Below, piece by piece: positions 1 through 8,180 of a DNA stretch of 64,000 nucleotides. Each line of letters begins with the position of its first letter. The first letter of the stretch is position 1. Made by a program: the position numbers and the translations under genes. The notes under the pieces are model-generated. The model was not told the origin of the DNA. It did not search any database and was given only the letters and a program-made list of their open reading frames with translations. Where the stretch lies: positions 1-64,000 of the forward strand of contig NZ_BMVE01000014.1 in the NCBI RefSeq assembly GCF_014650555.1, in the 5' to 3' direction. The stretch comes from Streptomyces goshikiensis. Its GTDB lineage: Bacteria; Actinomycetota; Actinomycetes; Streptomycetales; Streptomycetaceae.

Positions 1-775
1 GGTGCCGAGTGGGAAGTTCGGCCGAGCGGCGTAGCGGCTGTCGAGCCAGGGTGTAACGGTCGTATCGAAGCTGGCAGCCTTCGGAACAGAGGCCGCGGTC
101 AAGGGTGGGACGCACCGCCATCGCAGTGCGACCCCGTCGATCGACTGTTCCTCGGTCGGCCGCTGCGCCCCGAGGACATCGACGGATGTATGGGCCCGAC
201 CACACCACGTTCGGGTCACGCCCCTTCACCCAGAGCGGAGCGCCCCTCAAGCATCTCCTCGCCCGTGATCCCCGCGAACGCGCCGCCGACGCCCAGACCA
301 GCTTCATCGCCGCGCACGGGACAAAGGCCAGCGTCCCTGTCCAGGCGGCGCGCTGGACGAACCGCGGTGCATCGGACGGCTCGCGTACGGCAGTCCCGCC
401 GGGCCAGCGCTCGGAGCGGCCCGTGGCCGCGAGCAGGACCCCGCCCAGAGCAGCACCCGTAGCGCTGGCCGCAGCCCCGCACCGGCTGCGGGGCGGTCCT
501 CAGGCTCGCCGGGGTGGGACGAAGTCGTCAGCACTAGGAGGGCCCGCGAACAGCTCTGGCAGGTCTGGTGGGCTGTACCGTCGCCGATCTGCGCGAGGTC
601 GCAGGAGTGTGTGGCGTATACCGTCAAGGGCTCGTCGCTCCCGAGCATCACACCAGAGGGGGCCTCTTGGCGGCCAGAGAAGTGGACATGCCGACGGGAA
701 TGCCGTCGGCTGGAGGAGGACAGCCGGCATCCCGTGCGGTGCAGGGTGCAGGGTGCAGGGTGCAGGCCGGCAGAT
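1..775. other. Left edge, no supportable gene
   Basis: No reading frame here resembles a protein family I recognise. Long open frames exist on both strands, but they are Arg/Pro/Ala/Gly-rich, as expected for non-coding high-GC DNA. A truncated or decayed gene cannot be excluded. The only structured part is a short tandem repeat near the right end, just after the stop of the neighbouring DUF317 gene. Confidence 0.4.
739..766. repeat. Heptanucleotide tandem repeat (GTGCAGG)x4
   Basis: Four perfect head-to-tail copies of GTGCAGG lie directly downstream of the stop codon of the minus-strand DUF317 gene. The unit length (7 bp) and G/C/A composition resemble the much longer GGGCAGC array at about 55.7 kb. 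No function can be read from it. Confidence 0.85.
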
Positions 776-1609
776 TCAGCCAGAGATACTGAAGGTGAGA
801 CGTCCCGCGGCGAGTTCCGGCAGGATGCGGCGCCGCACCGGGGCGGGTGAAGCGACCGAGGCGGCAAAGGCTGCGACCAGGTCGTGAGGGGTGCTGGCGC
901 TGAAGGTCGCACACCAGAGGTAGGGAGCGCCGAGGACCGGTTCGACCCACGCCTGCCAGCCCGTAAGGTCCGGGCGCGGGTCTCCGTCCTGGATCCCCGC
1001 CGGCAACGGTCCCCAGGTGAAGCCCGCCGACATCCCCGCGTCCCAGGCGGTGGTCTCCGGGTGGTCGAAGTCGCGGAGCCAACCCAAGGCCGTCAACGCC
1101 GACATCACGGCATCGGCGCCGCTGTAGTTGACGGCGGGATCGGTGCGGGCCTCGACGGCAAGGAGGAAGTCCGCGACGGCCTCGTGCGGGGTGCCCGGGG
1201 TGAAGTACGCGTTCCACTCGGGCAGAGCGCTGTCGCGGTGGGGGCGGGCGGAGATCTGCCAGGCCATAGGCAGCTCGCCCAGCAGGAAGGCGTGGTCGGT
1301 GCGGATCCACTCGGCGCCGCATAGCCCGTTCGGGCTCAGGAAGAGCATCGTGCTGCGGGCGGTCGTCCAGCTCGTCCAGCCCGTCTCGGCGAGCGTGTCG
1401 CAGATCCGGTCGGCGAGGACACCGTCATCGCCGGCGAGGTGGCGGGGAGTGACCCAGTAGAACGGGCCGGGGTCGGGGGCGGACGGGTAGCGGGAAGAGC
1501 GGGGATTCAGGGGCGCCTCCAGGCAGTACGGGAACGGGTCACTGGTCGCCGGCAGCAGGTTGGCGGCGCCGGAGTGGGGCATCGACCGGCTCTTGCCAGC
1601 CCAGGTCAA
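776..1609 (-). CDS. DUF317 domain protein
   Basis: About 277 residues. The segment VTPRHLAGDDG near residue 53 and two later blocks of Trp/Gly-rich beta structure, ending with STPHDLVAAFAASVASPAPVRR, match the DUF317 layout. This domain is nearly confined to Streptomyces and is abundant on its mobile elements; its biochemical role is unknown. The start chosen overlaps the upstream small gene by 71 bases, so the true start may be further inside, before the conserved VTPRHLAG block. It belongs to a leftward pair or operon with the two genes to its right. Family call is from motif recognition. Confidence 0.7.
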   Translation of the reverse strand: MTWAGKSRSMPHSGAANLLPATSDPFPYCLEAPLNPRSSRYPSAPDPGPFYWVTPRHLAGDDGVLADRICDTLAETGWTSWTTARSTMLFLSPNGLCGAEWIRTDHAFLLGELPMAWQISARPHRDSALPEWNAYFTPGTPHEAVADFLLAVEARTDPAVNYSGADAVMSALTALGWLRDFDHPETTAWDAGMSAGFTWGPLPAGIQDGDPRPDLTGWQAWVEPVLGAPYLWCATFSASTPHDLVAAFAASVASPAPVRRRILPELAAGRLTFSISG

Positions 1610-1838
1610 CTGCTACTTGCTTGGGCAGGGGGCCGAGCTGCTCTCCGCGTTCGGCCAGGTAGACCACGGGTCGGCCCTGAGGGTTCACGGTGGCGACGAT
1701 GACGCCCACCGTGTGCTCCAGAGGGAAGAGCGGGTTGATGGCGAACCGCAGGACGGCGTCGCGGTCGAGAGCAGAGAGACGGTCGACGATTTCGCCGACG
1801 GTGAGTTCCGGGTCCAAGGTGTTCTCCTTGATCGTCAT
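1539..1838 (-). CDS. Small conserved-looking hypothetical protein
   Basis: 99 residues starting MTIKENTLDPELTVGEIVDR. The N-terminal 30 residues look like a short helical repeat (LTVGEIVDRLSALDRDAVLRF), followed by a beta-rich segment (HTVGVIVATVNPQGRPVVYL). The composition is acidic and well balanced, unlike the shadow frames, which supports coding. An AAGGAGAA-like ribosome-binding site precedes the ATG. It is located between two DUF317-type genes on the same strand and overlaps the next gene. Function unknown. Confidence 0.55.
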   Translation of the reverse strand: MTIKENTLDPELTVGEIVDRLSALDRDAVLRFAINPLFPLEHTVGVIVATVNPQGRPVVYLAERGEQLGPLPKQVAVDLGWQEPVDAPLRRRQPAAGDQ

Positions 1839-1887
1839 CGGGTCGCGTGCGGGGACGACGCGGCGCCCCGGTGCAGGCGGGAAGGGT

Positions 1888-2250
1888 TCAGGGCGAGCGT
1901 ACGGGCGCAGAGGTGGCGATGACCTCGGCCACCACGGCGGCTACGAGCTGGGCGGGGGTCTCTGTGTCGAAGGTGATGCGATACCCGGGGGTTGTGGCCG
2001 TACCCGTGACGGCCAGCACCCAGCCGTCGTCTTCAGTTCCGGGACGCCCGGTGGGGAACCATCCGAGATAGAAGCGGCCGTCGCGGGAGTTGACGTGCAC
2101 GTCTGCCCGGTCATCCACGACGAGCTTGAAGTCCTTGTCGGTGAACTGGTCGATAACCCTGGCAGACTGTCCGGGGCCGAGGCACCAGGATCGCAGCCGA
2201 AGGGCCTCGACCGTCGTGGAGAATCCGGGTTGCGTTGTGTCCACAGTCAA
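1888..2250 (-). CDS. DUF317-like short protein, TTG start
   Basis: The open frame extends upstream to 2430, but the better start is the TTG at 2250, seven bases after AGAGAGGTG. This gives 120 residues (LTVDTTQPGFSTTVEALR...). The C-terminal part (YLGWFPTGRPGTEDDGWVLAV, then TPAQLVAAVVAEV) resembles the second half of DUF317 domains: a beta hairpin, then a helix after TPxxLVAA. It is shorter than a full DUF317 protein, so it may be a single-domain variant. Function unknown. Confidence 0.55.
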   Translation of the reverse strand: MTVDTTQPGFSTTVEALRLRSWCLGPGQSARVIDQFTDKDFKLVVDDRADVHVNSRDGRFYLGWFPTGRPGTEDDGWVLAVTGTATTPGYRITFDTETPAQLVAAVVAEVIATSAPVRSP

Positions 2251-2540
2251 GGGCAGACACCTCTCTGACCTGGGGTTTCTTGGGAAGGTGTCTACGTTGA
2301 CATCGGTTTCAGCGTTGCACCAGTCCTTTGGGGTTCTTTCCTGTCTGCCGTGGGCGGACTGTCTCTTCGCGAGGTTGAGGGATCTCAGATCCCGTCCATG
2401 GCCTCCGAGGCATCTGCACACCATCAGCACTTGTGCGGTGATGCTGAGACTCGCTGATCAAGTCCTAGCCCCAGGCGGTGCCACCCCAGATCACGTGACG
2501 CAGCTTGCCGGATCCGGCGGAGGGGTAGGCGCCATAAAGC

Positions 2541-2571
2541 TTGATCCCGAAGCAGGAGATTCGTCTAGCCT
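2541..2571 (+). promoter_or_regulatory. Possible promoter for leaderless HNH gene
   Basis: TTGATC (2541-2546) and TAGCCT (2566-2571) are separated by 19 bases. The latter lies six bases before the ATG at 2578. There is no ribosome-binding site directly before this ATG, which would fit a leaderless transcript, common in Streptomyces. Inferred only from the sequence pattern. Confidence 0.3.
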
Positions 2572-2577
2572 GTACTC

Positions 2578-3558
2578 ATGGGGCGCAGCTACTCGGAAAA
2601 GACGATCAAGTTACTGTTCGGCTCGGCTTCGCGCTGCGCCTACCCTGAGTGCCTCGAACCGCTGGTGTTCAAGGATCGAGGGCGCCTGACCGTGGTTGCG
2701 CAAGTCGCTCACATTCGCTCAGAGAAGCTCAACGGGCCCCGACATGAAGCGGATTACGATGAGGCCCTACTAGACAGCTTCGAAAACCTTCTGCTGCTCT
2801 GCGGCAAGCATCACCCGCCGGTCGATCAGCACGAATCCGTTTACTCTGTCCAAGAACTAGAGGACTGGAAACTCGCGCAGACTTCGCAAACCGGGCGCCT
2901 TTTGCCTGTCGGTGAGGTGACCGAGATCATCGCAGGTCTGGAGAGGGTGGCTCAGGCCCAAGCCCGGCGCGCCAGCCTCCGCTCAACTTGGCAGGCACTC
3001 ACTGCAGCGGCCCTTCCCTTCTGTGATCACACCCAGGGCGCTAACAGTCGCAATGCTGAGCATCTGTCTGAACAACTAGTCGCGGACCAGCGGATCTTTA
3101 AAATGGCTATGGCTGCAGTTCTGCGCGAGGGCCCCGATGACATGATCGAGCACGCCGTCGCCGTCCGTGATGGCTGTGACGCTCTAGCTCGCCACGCCAA
3201 AATCTACGGTCCAGGATGGATCGCCTGGCGAGCACTGGATGAGGCCAGAACACAACCCACTCCCGGCTACATCGCTGATCTCCCAGCAAGTTGGGCGCAA
3301 TACAACCTGGGCGTCCTAGCCCAAGCGGCCACTAGCGGTGGATCTGTTCCCGAGCGGGTCTACGCCGATGCCGCAGCTGCTCTTCGGGCCGTCGCGGGGC
3401 TATCCCCGGCCCATATTCGTGACCTTTTGGAAGACGCCAGTAGGCCAGAGTCACGCCGTACGGCAGTGGCCGACCTCACCGCAATACGCGAGAACTTCTA
3501 CGAGTCTCTCGAGAAATTCGAAAGAGGGGCCATGGCACATCTCGCTGTTGCCCCCTAA
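2578..3558 (+). CDS. HNH endonuclease-domain protein
   Basis: 326 residues. The first 100 form a Cys-type HNH/ββα-metal nuclease: a zinc pair at C20 and C25 (CAYPEC), the AHIRS segment with H45, GPRHEADY near 53-60, C75 with H78 and H79 (LCGKHH), and D83. The remaining 220 residues are helical and unrecognised; such C-terminal parts usually act as sensor or oligomerisation modules. Base composition is visibly less GC-rich than the neighbours and codon use is mixed (tta, act, aga), so recent acquisition is likely. It sits alone on the plus strand among minus-strand genes. A solitary HNH nuclease with a unique C-terminus fits an antiphage defence gene, but that role is inferred. Confidence 0.8.
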   Translation: MGRSYSEKTIKLLFGSASRCAYPECLEPLVFKDRGRLTVVAQVAHIRSEKLNGPRHEADYDEALLDSFENLLLLCGKHHPPVDQHESVYSVQELEDWKLAQTSQTGRLLPVGEVTEIIAGLERVAQAQARRASLRSTWQALTAAALPFCDHTQGANSRNAEHLSEQLVADQRIFKMAMAAVLREGPDDMIEHAVAVRDGCDALARHAKIYGPGWIAWRALDEARTQPTPGYIADLPASWAQYNLGVLAQAATSGGSVPERVYADAAAALRAVAGLSPAHIRDLLEDASRPESRRTAVADLTAIRENFYESLEKFERGAMAHLAVAP

Positions 3559-3990
3559 GAGGTCGTCTCGTTCGGTGCGCCCGAAATGCCTCTCCGAGTT
3601 GAAGGCCATGAGCTGAAGGAACAGGCCTCTAGTTCGAGAAGTCTGGGCCGCTGCCCGCCATCCGATCGTAGCCCGGCCCAACAGACTCCCTAGGTGGGCA
3701 TGAAATATTGCCGCCCATCCAGAGACAAGAGCGCCTGGCCACCACGTGAGATAGACCGATAAGCAACCGGTCATCGCAAAGATGCCACCGAGTTACGAGA
3801 CTCGACAGAGGTTCTCCGCGCCCATCCCTGGTCCGCCGAACGCCAACCTCGCTGGCTGACCTGACGATGGCGCCGACGGGTCGCCTACGATCAGCCTTCA
3901 CGCGGGAGCAGCCAGTCGGTGGGCGCCCGTACTCTCCTCATACTGGAGCTGCCTCTACCCGGGATCGACGGCGGCCGGGAACCGGCGGCT
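3559..3990. other. Gap without a recognisable gene
   Basis: About 430 bases between the HNH gene and a broken small gene. Base composition stays lower in GC for the first 250 bases, like the HNH gene, then becomes typical. No family match, ribosome-binding site or strong hairpin was seen. The GC change near 3.85 kb may mark the right border of the HNH insertion. Confidence 0.4.
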
Positions 3991-4309
3991 TCAAGGCCTG
4001 GGCTTGCGGTTGCGCCCAGCACCCGGAGCCAGAGGGTTACGTCCCACGACCGGGCCGGTCGCCTCGGCCTGGTCGGCGGGCGCGCGTTCGGGTGGCGGAT
4101 AGAGGACGACGCGGGCCGCAGCATAGTTCTCCACGGTCATGATCGGCTGCCAGGCGAATCCGTCCCAATCCAAGATCATGCGCGGGGTCGGGGCCGACGT
4201 GGGAGACGCGGTGCGGGCTGACGCCGAGGGTGATGACCTTCAGTTCGCCGGGCTTGCGCAGGCGCCCTTGACGGCGGGCGGCCCAACGTTCGAGGGGTTC
4301 GTCAGTCAT
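3991..4309 (-). pseudogene. DUF6087-like small protein, frameshifted
   Basis: Two overlapping minus frames join into one protein. The first starts MTDEPLERWAARRQGRLRK at 4309; the second contains ILDWDGFAWQPI and NYAAARVVLYPP. Together they match the short DUF6087 pattern: EPLExxAxRR, then a GxSHV stretch, then an EWxGxxWxPA-like block and NYAAA. The frames meet at the G4 tract 4184-4187, where removing one base restores a continuous reading frame of about 105 codons. This is either a real one-base insertion or a homopolymer sequencing error. Function of the family is unknown. Confidence 0.6.
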
Positions 4310-4357
4310 TGTCGCACCTCCGTGAAGGGCAGCGCCCTACCGAAGCCGTACAGCACG

Positions 4358-4394
4358 CCGCCCCCTTCTCCCAGAGGGTGGGAGGAGGGGGCGG
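4358..4394 (-). terminator. Hairpin after the Mrr-like gene
   Basis: An imperfect inverted repeat, CCGCCCCCTTCTCCCA with its near complement TGGGAGGAGGGGGCGG, lies 20 bases after the stop codon of the minus-strand nuclease gene. There is no T tract, as is usual for Streptomyces intrinsic terminators. Confidence 0.6.
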
Positions 4395-4413
4395 AGAGGT
4401 GTACGACTCTTGG

Positions 4414-5055
4414 CTACGGCTGGTAGAGGAATGCCTGGCCAAGCAGGAAGGTCCTGTAGCTCGTGGTGGTGGGCACCGAAGGCTCGTACGGCTCTTCCCG
4501 CCCGATCGCTGATTCCCTGACCAGTCGGTCCAGCGAGTCCTCGTACCGGCGTGACTCGAGTCGGGCGTACTCGTGGGCGGTCGGAGGGCGGCGGTCGAAG
4601 CGGGGGTCCGGCCCGCAAAAGGGCACCTCGGGCTCAGCACCGTCAGGAACCGGCGGGGCCAGGTGCTCCAGCCCGACCCGCGGGTTCAGAGCACGTTCCG
4701 CCCGCCTCACCGCTCCTTCGGTGAAGCCGCCGGCCGCGTAGAGGATGCCCCGCTCTGCGCCCAGATCGAGCAATTTGCCGATGAACTCATCGACCGTTCC
4801 GATCGAGACGCGGCGGCCATAGCACTTGGCTTCGAAGACGACGTGGAGCGTCTGGCCGGCGATCGAGCCCACTGCCAGCGCGTCGATCTGGCGGGGGACG
4901 CCGCTCAGCTCGCCTATCCGCGACTCGTTGTGTGTGATGGAGGCATTGGCATCCAGGGCCTGGACGAGCGCGGCGACCCGCATCTCATACGCCAGCCAGA
5001 AGGCGGCATCAGCGGGCTTTCTCGTCTTGGTTCGCAGGTTTGGAGCAGTGGTCAT
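4414..5055 (-). CDS. Mrr-like PD-(D/E)xK nuclease
   Basis: 213 residues. The core of a restriction-endonuclease fold is readable: E49 in a SRIGELSG loop, D58 in RQIDAL, and E75-x-K77 in VVFEAKCYGRRV. The typical Mrr ending follows: EFIGKLLDLGAERGILYAAGG and FTEGAVRRAERAL. The D58/E75/K77 set is the catalytic triad of this superfamily. Such proteins cut DNA, often modified DNA (type IV restriction), or serve as nuclease effectors in defence. The C-terminal 80 residues are unrecognised. No methyltransferase is adjacent; the nearest is 11 kb away. A hairpin terminator follows. The nuclease-fold call is firm; the substrate is unknown. Confidence 0.75.
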   Translation of the reverse strand: MTTAPNLRTKTRKPADAAFWLAYEMRVAALVQALDANASITHNESRIGELSGVPRQIDALAVGSIAGQTLHVVFEAKCYGRRVSIGTVDEFIGKLLDLGAERGILYAAGGFTEGAVRRAERALNPRVGLEHLAPPVPDGAEPEVPFCGPDPRFDRRPPTAHEYARLESRRYEDSLDRLVRESAIGREEPYEPSVPTTTSYRTFLLGQAFLYQP

Positions 5056-5243
5056 CGCAGGACTCTAACGGACCCGGCCGCAGCCGGCTGAAGGACGGCC
5101 GCAGGGGGGCAGTGTCCCTCCTGAGGACCCCGCCGTGCACGCGAGGGCATTTCACGGAGACGTGGCCTGCCGAAGGTGGGCGCGCATGTCGGTCCTGACT
5201 GCGCCGTAAACGCCCCGCCGCCGAACGCCGCGTTGACGCATAC

Positions 5244-5282
5244 AGGCCCCAGGAACCCGTGTTGCTCGGGCTCCTGGGGCCT
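5244..5282 (-). terminator. Strong hairpin terminator
   Basis: AGGCCCCAGGA and TCCTGGGGCCT form a perfect 11-bp stem, extended by CCCG/CGGG across a small internal bulge around a short loop. It lies about 30 bases after the stop of the minus-strand surface-protein gene and probably ends that transcript. Confidence 0.8.
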
Positions 5283-5314
5283 GCTGGGGTCCAGGTTCGG
5301 TTATGGGCTTCCGG

Positions 5315-6319
5315 TCAGCTGGTGGGCTGGTCGTCCTCGGCCGTGTTTCGGCGCCGGCGTACGGCGAACAGTGCGCAGCCGCCTACGGCGAGGAGTACAC
5401 CGGCTCTGGCCAGCAGCCATCCGGTGGAATCCGCGCCGGTCTGGGCGAGGGAGCCCGTGGGAGCGGGCGAGGGGGTGCTGGAGGTGATCTGCGCCAGCAC
5501 CGGGGTGGCGGAAACGGGGAGCTGGGAGGTCTCCGGCGTGCTCGGGGTCGGCGTGCCGCCCGACGGGGTCGCTGGCGTGGTGGGGGTCGTCGGGTTCGGC
5601 GTCGGTGTGGTGGGCGGCTGGGTCGGCTGCGCCTTCTTGGTGTTGGTGAAGGCAGCGGTGACCGGGGTGCCGGGCCTGGCGGTGATCTTCACTGGGGTGG
5701 AGTCCAGCTGGTAGCCGTCGGGGCCCGGGGCTCGGTGGCGGTGTAGAGGGTGCCTGCGCGGGTGGTGACCGGGAGCTTGACGGTGGCGGTGCCGTCCTTG
5801 CCCGTGGTCAGGGTGACGGGCTTGCCGTCGGTGGGGTGATGTTGATGACGGCGCCGGCAAGCGGCTTGCCGCTGGTCTTGTCGGTCTTGGTGACCGTCAG
5901 GTCGGCGGGCTTGAAGGGGTCGACGATGGTGAGCTTCACCGTCTGACCGGGCGTGATGAAGACGTCCTGGTCCGGGGCCAGGTCGTGGATCAGGCTGCCG
6001 GTGGCGGTCTCCTTGAGCCGCCAGACCCCTGGGGCGACGACTTCGAACCGCAGGATGCCTTCCGCGTTGGTCTTGCCTCTCAGGGCCTTGGTCCCGTTGA
6101 GGGTGCGAGCAGGGAGAACTCCGTGCCCGTGAGGAAGGCTCCGCCCGCGTCCTTCTTGGTGATCTCGACCGTTCCGGGCTGGGGATCGAGGGCTTCGGCC
6201 CAGGCGGTCGGGGCAGTGAGCAGGATTCCTGCCACGACTGCGGCTGCGACTCCGACGGCTGCGGGCGCGAGCCGGTCGGTGGTGCTGGGGCGCATAGAGA
6301 GAGCGGTCTCCTTGATCAT
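5315..6319 (-). pseudogene. SpaA-like LAxTG cell-wall protein, three frameshifts
   Basis: Pieced together from three frames. The ATG at 6319 begins a signal peptide (LAPAAVGVAAAVVAGILL, cleaved near TAWA-EA). A SpaA/prealbumin repeat follows (GTVEITKKDAGGAFLTGTEF), then a second one (ADLTVTKTDKTSGKPLAGA), a Pro/Thr spacer, and the sorting signal LAQTG with a membrane segment and RRRR. In the intact state this would be a sortase-anchored exported protein. One-base losses are needed near 6105, 5833 and 5732 to read through. Three independent shifts in one gene argue for either decay or poor base calling. Last gene of the leftward run, followed by a terminator. Confidence 0.7.
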
Positions 6320-6354
6320 GAGGGTGGTGCGGGGGTGGTCTCGCAGGTCGGCCG

Positions 6355-6816
6355 TCAGTGGGAGCGGCTGGGCTGGGTGAGGGGGCGGCTCGGCAGCGCT
6401 CGCCGGGCGGGCATGGGTGGCGGGACTGGGCGCCAGAGCTGGGCGTATTGCTCGATGGCGTGCCGGAGTGCGGTCACGTCGGCGCCGGTCCAGGGCGGGG
6501 GTCCGTCGGCGTGCCAGTCGCGGATGCGGCCGTAGCCGTCCCATCCGGGGCCCGTGCCGCGGTCGTTGTCACGGCGGGCGAAGGTGCCGTGGTCGGCAAA
6601 GGTCAAGATGGCGGTGTCCACGACTGCCTGATCGCGGTGGCGGGCCGTCAGGCGCAGGCCGTCGTACTCGCGGTGGCGGATCGTCTCCTGGAAGTCGATG
6701 CGGATCCGCGCCGGGGAGTCGGCTTCGAACGCTCCGTAGTAGGTGTTCCCGACGACTACGCCGAAGGGGAAGGGCGGCTGGAGCTCGGCGAAGAACTCCG
6801 AAGCGTGGAGGGGCAG
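6355..6816 (-). CDS. Hypothetical protein, probable CTG start
   Basis: The frame is open from the stop codon of the upstream DUF317 gene. The only start-like codon with a ribosome-binding site is CTG at 6816, behind CGGAG, giving 153 residues. An ATG-type start exists only much later (6621) and would cut off the well-formed N-terminus (EFFAELQPPFPFGVVVGNTY, then SPARIRIDFQETIRHREYDG). A Trp-rich segment follows, then a Pro/Arg-rich tail. It shows no known motif. It is probably co-transcribed with the DUF317 gene, 18 bases upstream. Confidence 0.5.
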   Translation of the reverse strand: MPLHASEFFAELQPPFPFGVVVGNTYYGAFEADSPARIRIDFQETIRHREYDGLRLTARHRDQAVVDTAILTFADHGTFARRDNDRGTGPGWDGYGRIRDWHADGPPPWTGADVTALRHAIEQYAQLWRPVPPPMPARRALPSRPLTQPSRSH

Positions 6817-6834
6817 GGGGGCTCCGGACCGTGG

Positions 6835-7677
6835 TCAGCGGCGGGCGGGAGCCGGGCGGGAGCTGGTGCTCCAGCGCGGCACGCTGGTGGTGGTGAGCGC
6901 CGGACGCGGCCGGGCGCCCACGCGGCGGTGCACGTCGAGCGGAGTGGGGGCGGGCGGCGGGGCTGGGACGACGGGGGTGAGCTGGATGTGCGGGCGCAGG
7001 GAGGAGAGGATCCCTTCCTGCCAGCGGGGGACGGGGGTGGGGTCGGCCAGGGCGGTGGTGATCGCGGCGACCAGGTGAAGCGGAGTGCCGGTGGAGGCGG
7101 TGGCGTACCAGCGAGGTCCCTTCGGGCCGCCCCACATGTACCAGCGCGCCTCCAGGGTGGTCAGTTCCTTCGTCTCGTCGAGCCGGCCGGTGGCGTACTC
7201 CAGGCCGGCCAGGCCATCGGTGCTCCGGAGTTCCACGGCGCCCCAGCGGGGGTGTTGGAGCTTCCAGCCTTCCTTCATGAGCGGGACCACGGCGTCGAAG
7301 CGCTCCTGGCCCTCGTCCCCGTGCAGGTAGGCGTCGGGGCCGTGGGTGTACGCGGCGGCAAGGGTGGTGGTGAAGGCGGTGACCAGTTCGGTGGGGGTCA
7401 TGTCGTTGAAGCACACGCCCCAGGCGGGAGCGGCGAAGGGGTCGCGGTAGGCAGTGATGCGCCAGAGGCCGTCGTCGTCGCCTTCGGGGAGGAATCCGAG
7501 TCGGATCTCGCGGTTCGGGGAAGCGACGTAGAGGTTGCCGAGCTCGTCGTGGCGGCGGTCCCAGCCGAGTTCGAACAGTGGCTGGAGGGCGTCGTCGGCC
7601 TTCCAGGAGCTGCCGGCCAGGTATCGGGGGGTGACGTAGACGTCGCCCTCGATCGGTTCAGGTGCGGTGTTGGTCAA
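6835..7677 (-). CDS. DUF317 domain protein
   Basis: 280 residues with both DUF317 halves. The first contains DVYVTPRYLAGSSW, LGNLYVASPNREIRLGF and the MTPTELVTAFTTTLAAAY helix. The second has GWKLQHPRWGAVELRSTDGL, ARWYMWGGPKGPRWYATAS and the TPLHLVAAITTALADPTPV helix. The tail is Pro/Thr-rich and ends PAPARR. Role unknown; paralogues recur through the element. It sits in the leftward run between a broken helical gene and a CTG-started gene. Confidence 0.75.
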   Translation of the reverse strand: MTNTAPEPIEGDVYVTPRYLAGSSWKADDALQPLFELGWDRRHDELGNLYVASPNREIRLGFLPEGDDDGLWRITAYRDPFAAPAWGVCFNDMTPTELVTAFTTTLAAAYTHGPDAYLHGDEGQERFDAVVPLMKEGWKLQHPRWGAVELRSTDGLAGLEYATGRLDETKELTTLEARWYMWGGPKGPRWYATASTGTPLHLVAAITTALADPTPVPRWQEGILSSLRPHIQLTPVVPAPPPAPTPLDVHRRVGARPRPALTTTSVPRWSTSSRPAPARR

Positions 7678-7728
7678 AGAGCAGTCCAGAGGGCAGGGGT
7701 GGGCGGCACGCGGTTGGCGTGGCGTGGG

Positions 7729-8134
7729 TCAGCGGCGGCGGCCGGTGCCTTCTGCAGGGGCTGTGCGCATGCAGGGAGGTGCGGTGGGGGCAGCTGTCGG
7801 GTCTCGCGTGCGGCTGGGCGCGGGGGACGTCATCTCGGTGGCGATGACAGCTAGCGGGGTCAGGGCCGCGGCTGCCTGGCCGAGGGTGTCCTGGAGTTCG
7901 AAGGGAAGCTGGCCGTCGTAGAGGGAGGGGCCCGTAGTACCCGCCCACACCGACACGGCGTGCAGCAAGTTCTGGATGTCGGCGGCGAGTCCCGTGCGAG
8001 AAGGGCCTGGGCAAGGCCGTTGGTCTCGTCGGCGGACAGCGTGTCAAAGCGTCGGCCAGCAGGCGGACGAGACTTCCCGCTGCCGCCGCCTGGTCGGCGT
8101 TCAGCGCCGAGATGGCCGAGGGGCTCACGAACAT
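7729..8134 (-). pseudogene. Small helical protein, two frameshifts
   Basis: Starts MFVSPSAISALNADQAAAAG at 8134. Continuing sense needs one-base corrections near 8046 (to read DTLSADETNGLAQALLAR) and near 7991 (to read LAADIQNLLHAVSVWAG). It then runs through LPFELQDTLGQAAAALTPLA to a Pro/Ala/Thr-rich tail ending GRRR. The intact protein would be about 134 residues, largely alpha-helical. No family recognised. Both defects behave like single-base losses. Confidence 0.5.
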
Positions 8135-8180
8135 GTGGGTGTCTCCCGGGTCAGGGTGAGCAGGGTGGGCGCGAGGCTGG

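Noticed and set aside
105..887. 260-codon plus frame at the left edge
   Set aside because: Arg/Ser/Pro-rich, overlaps the DUF317 gene on the other strand, no motif.
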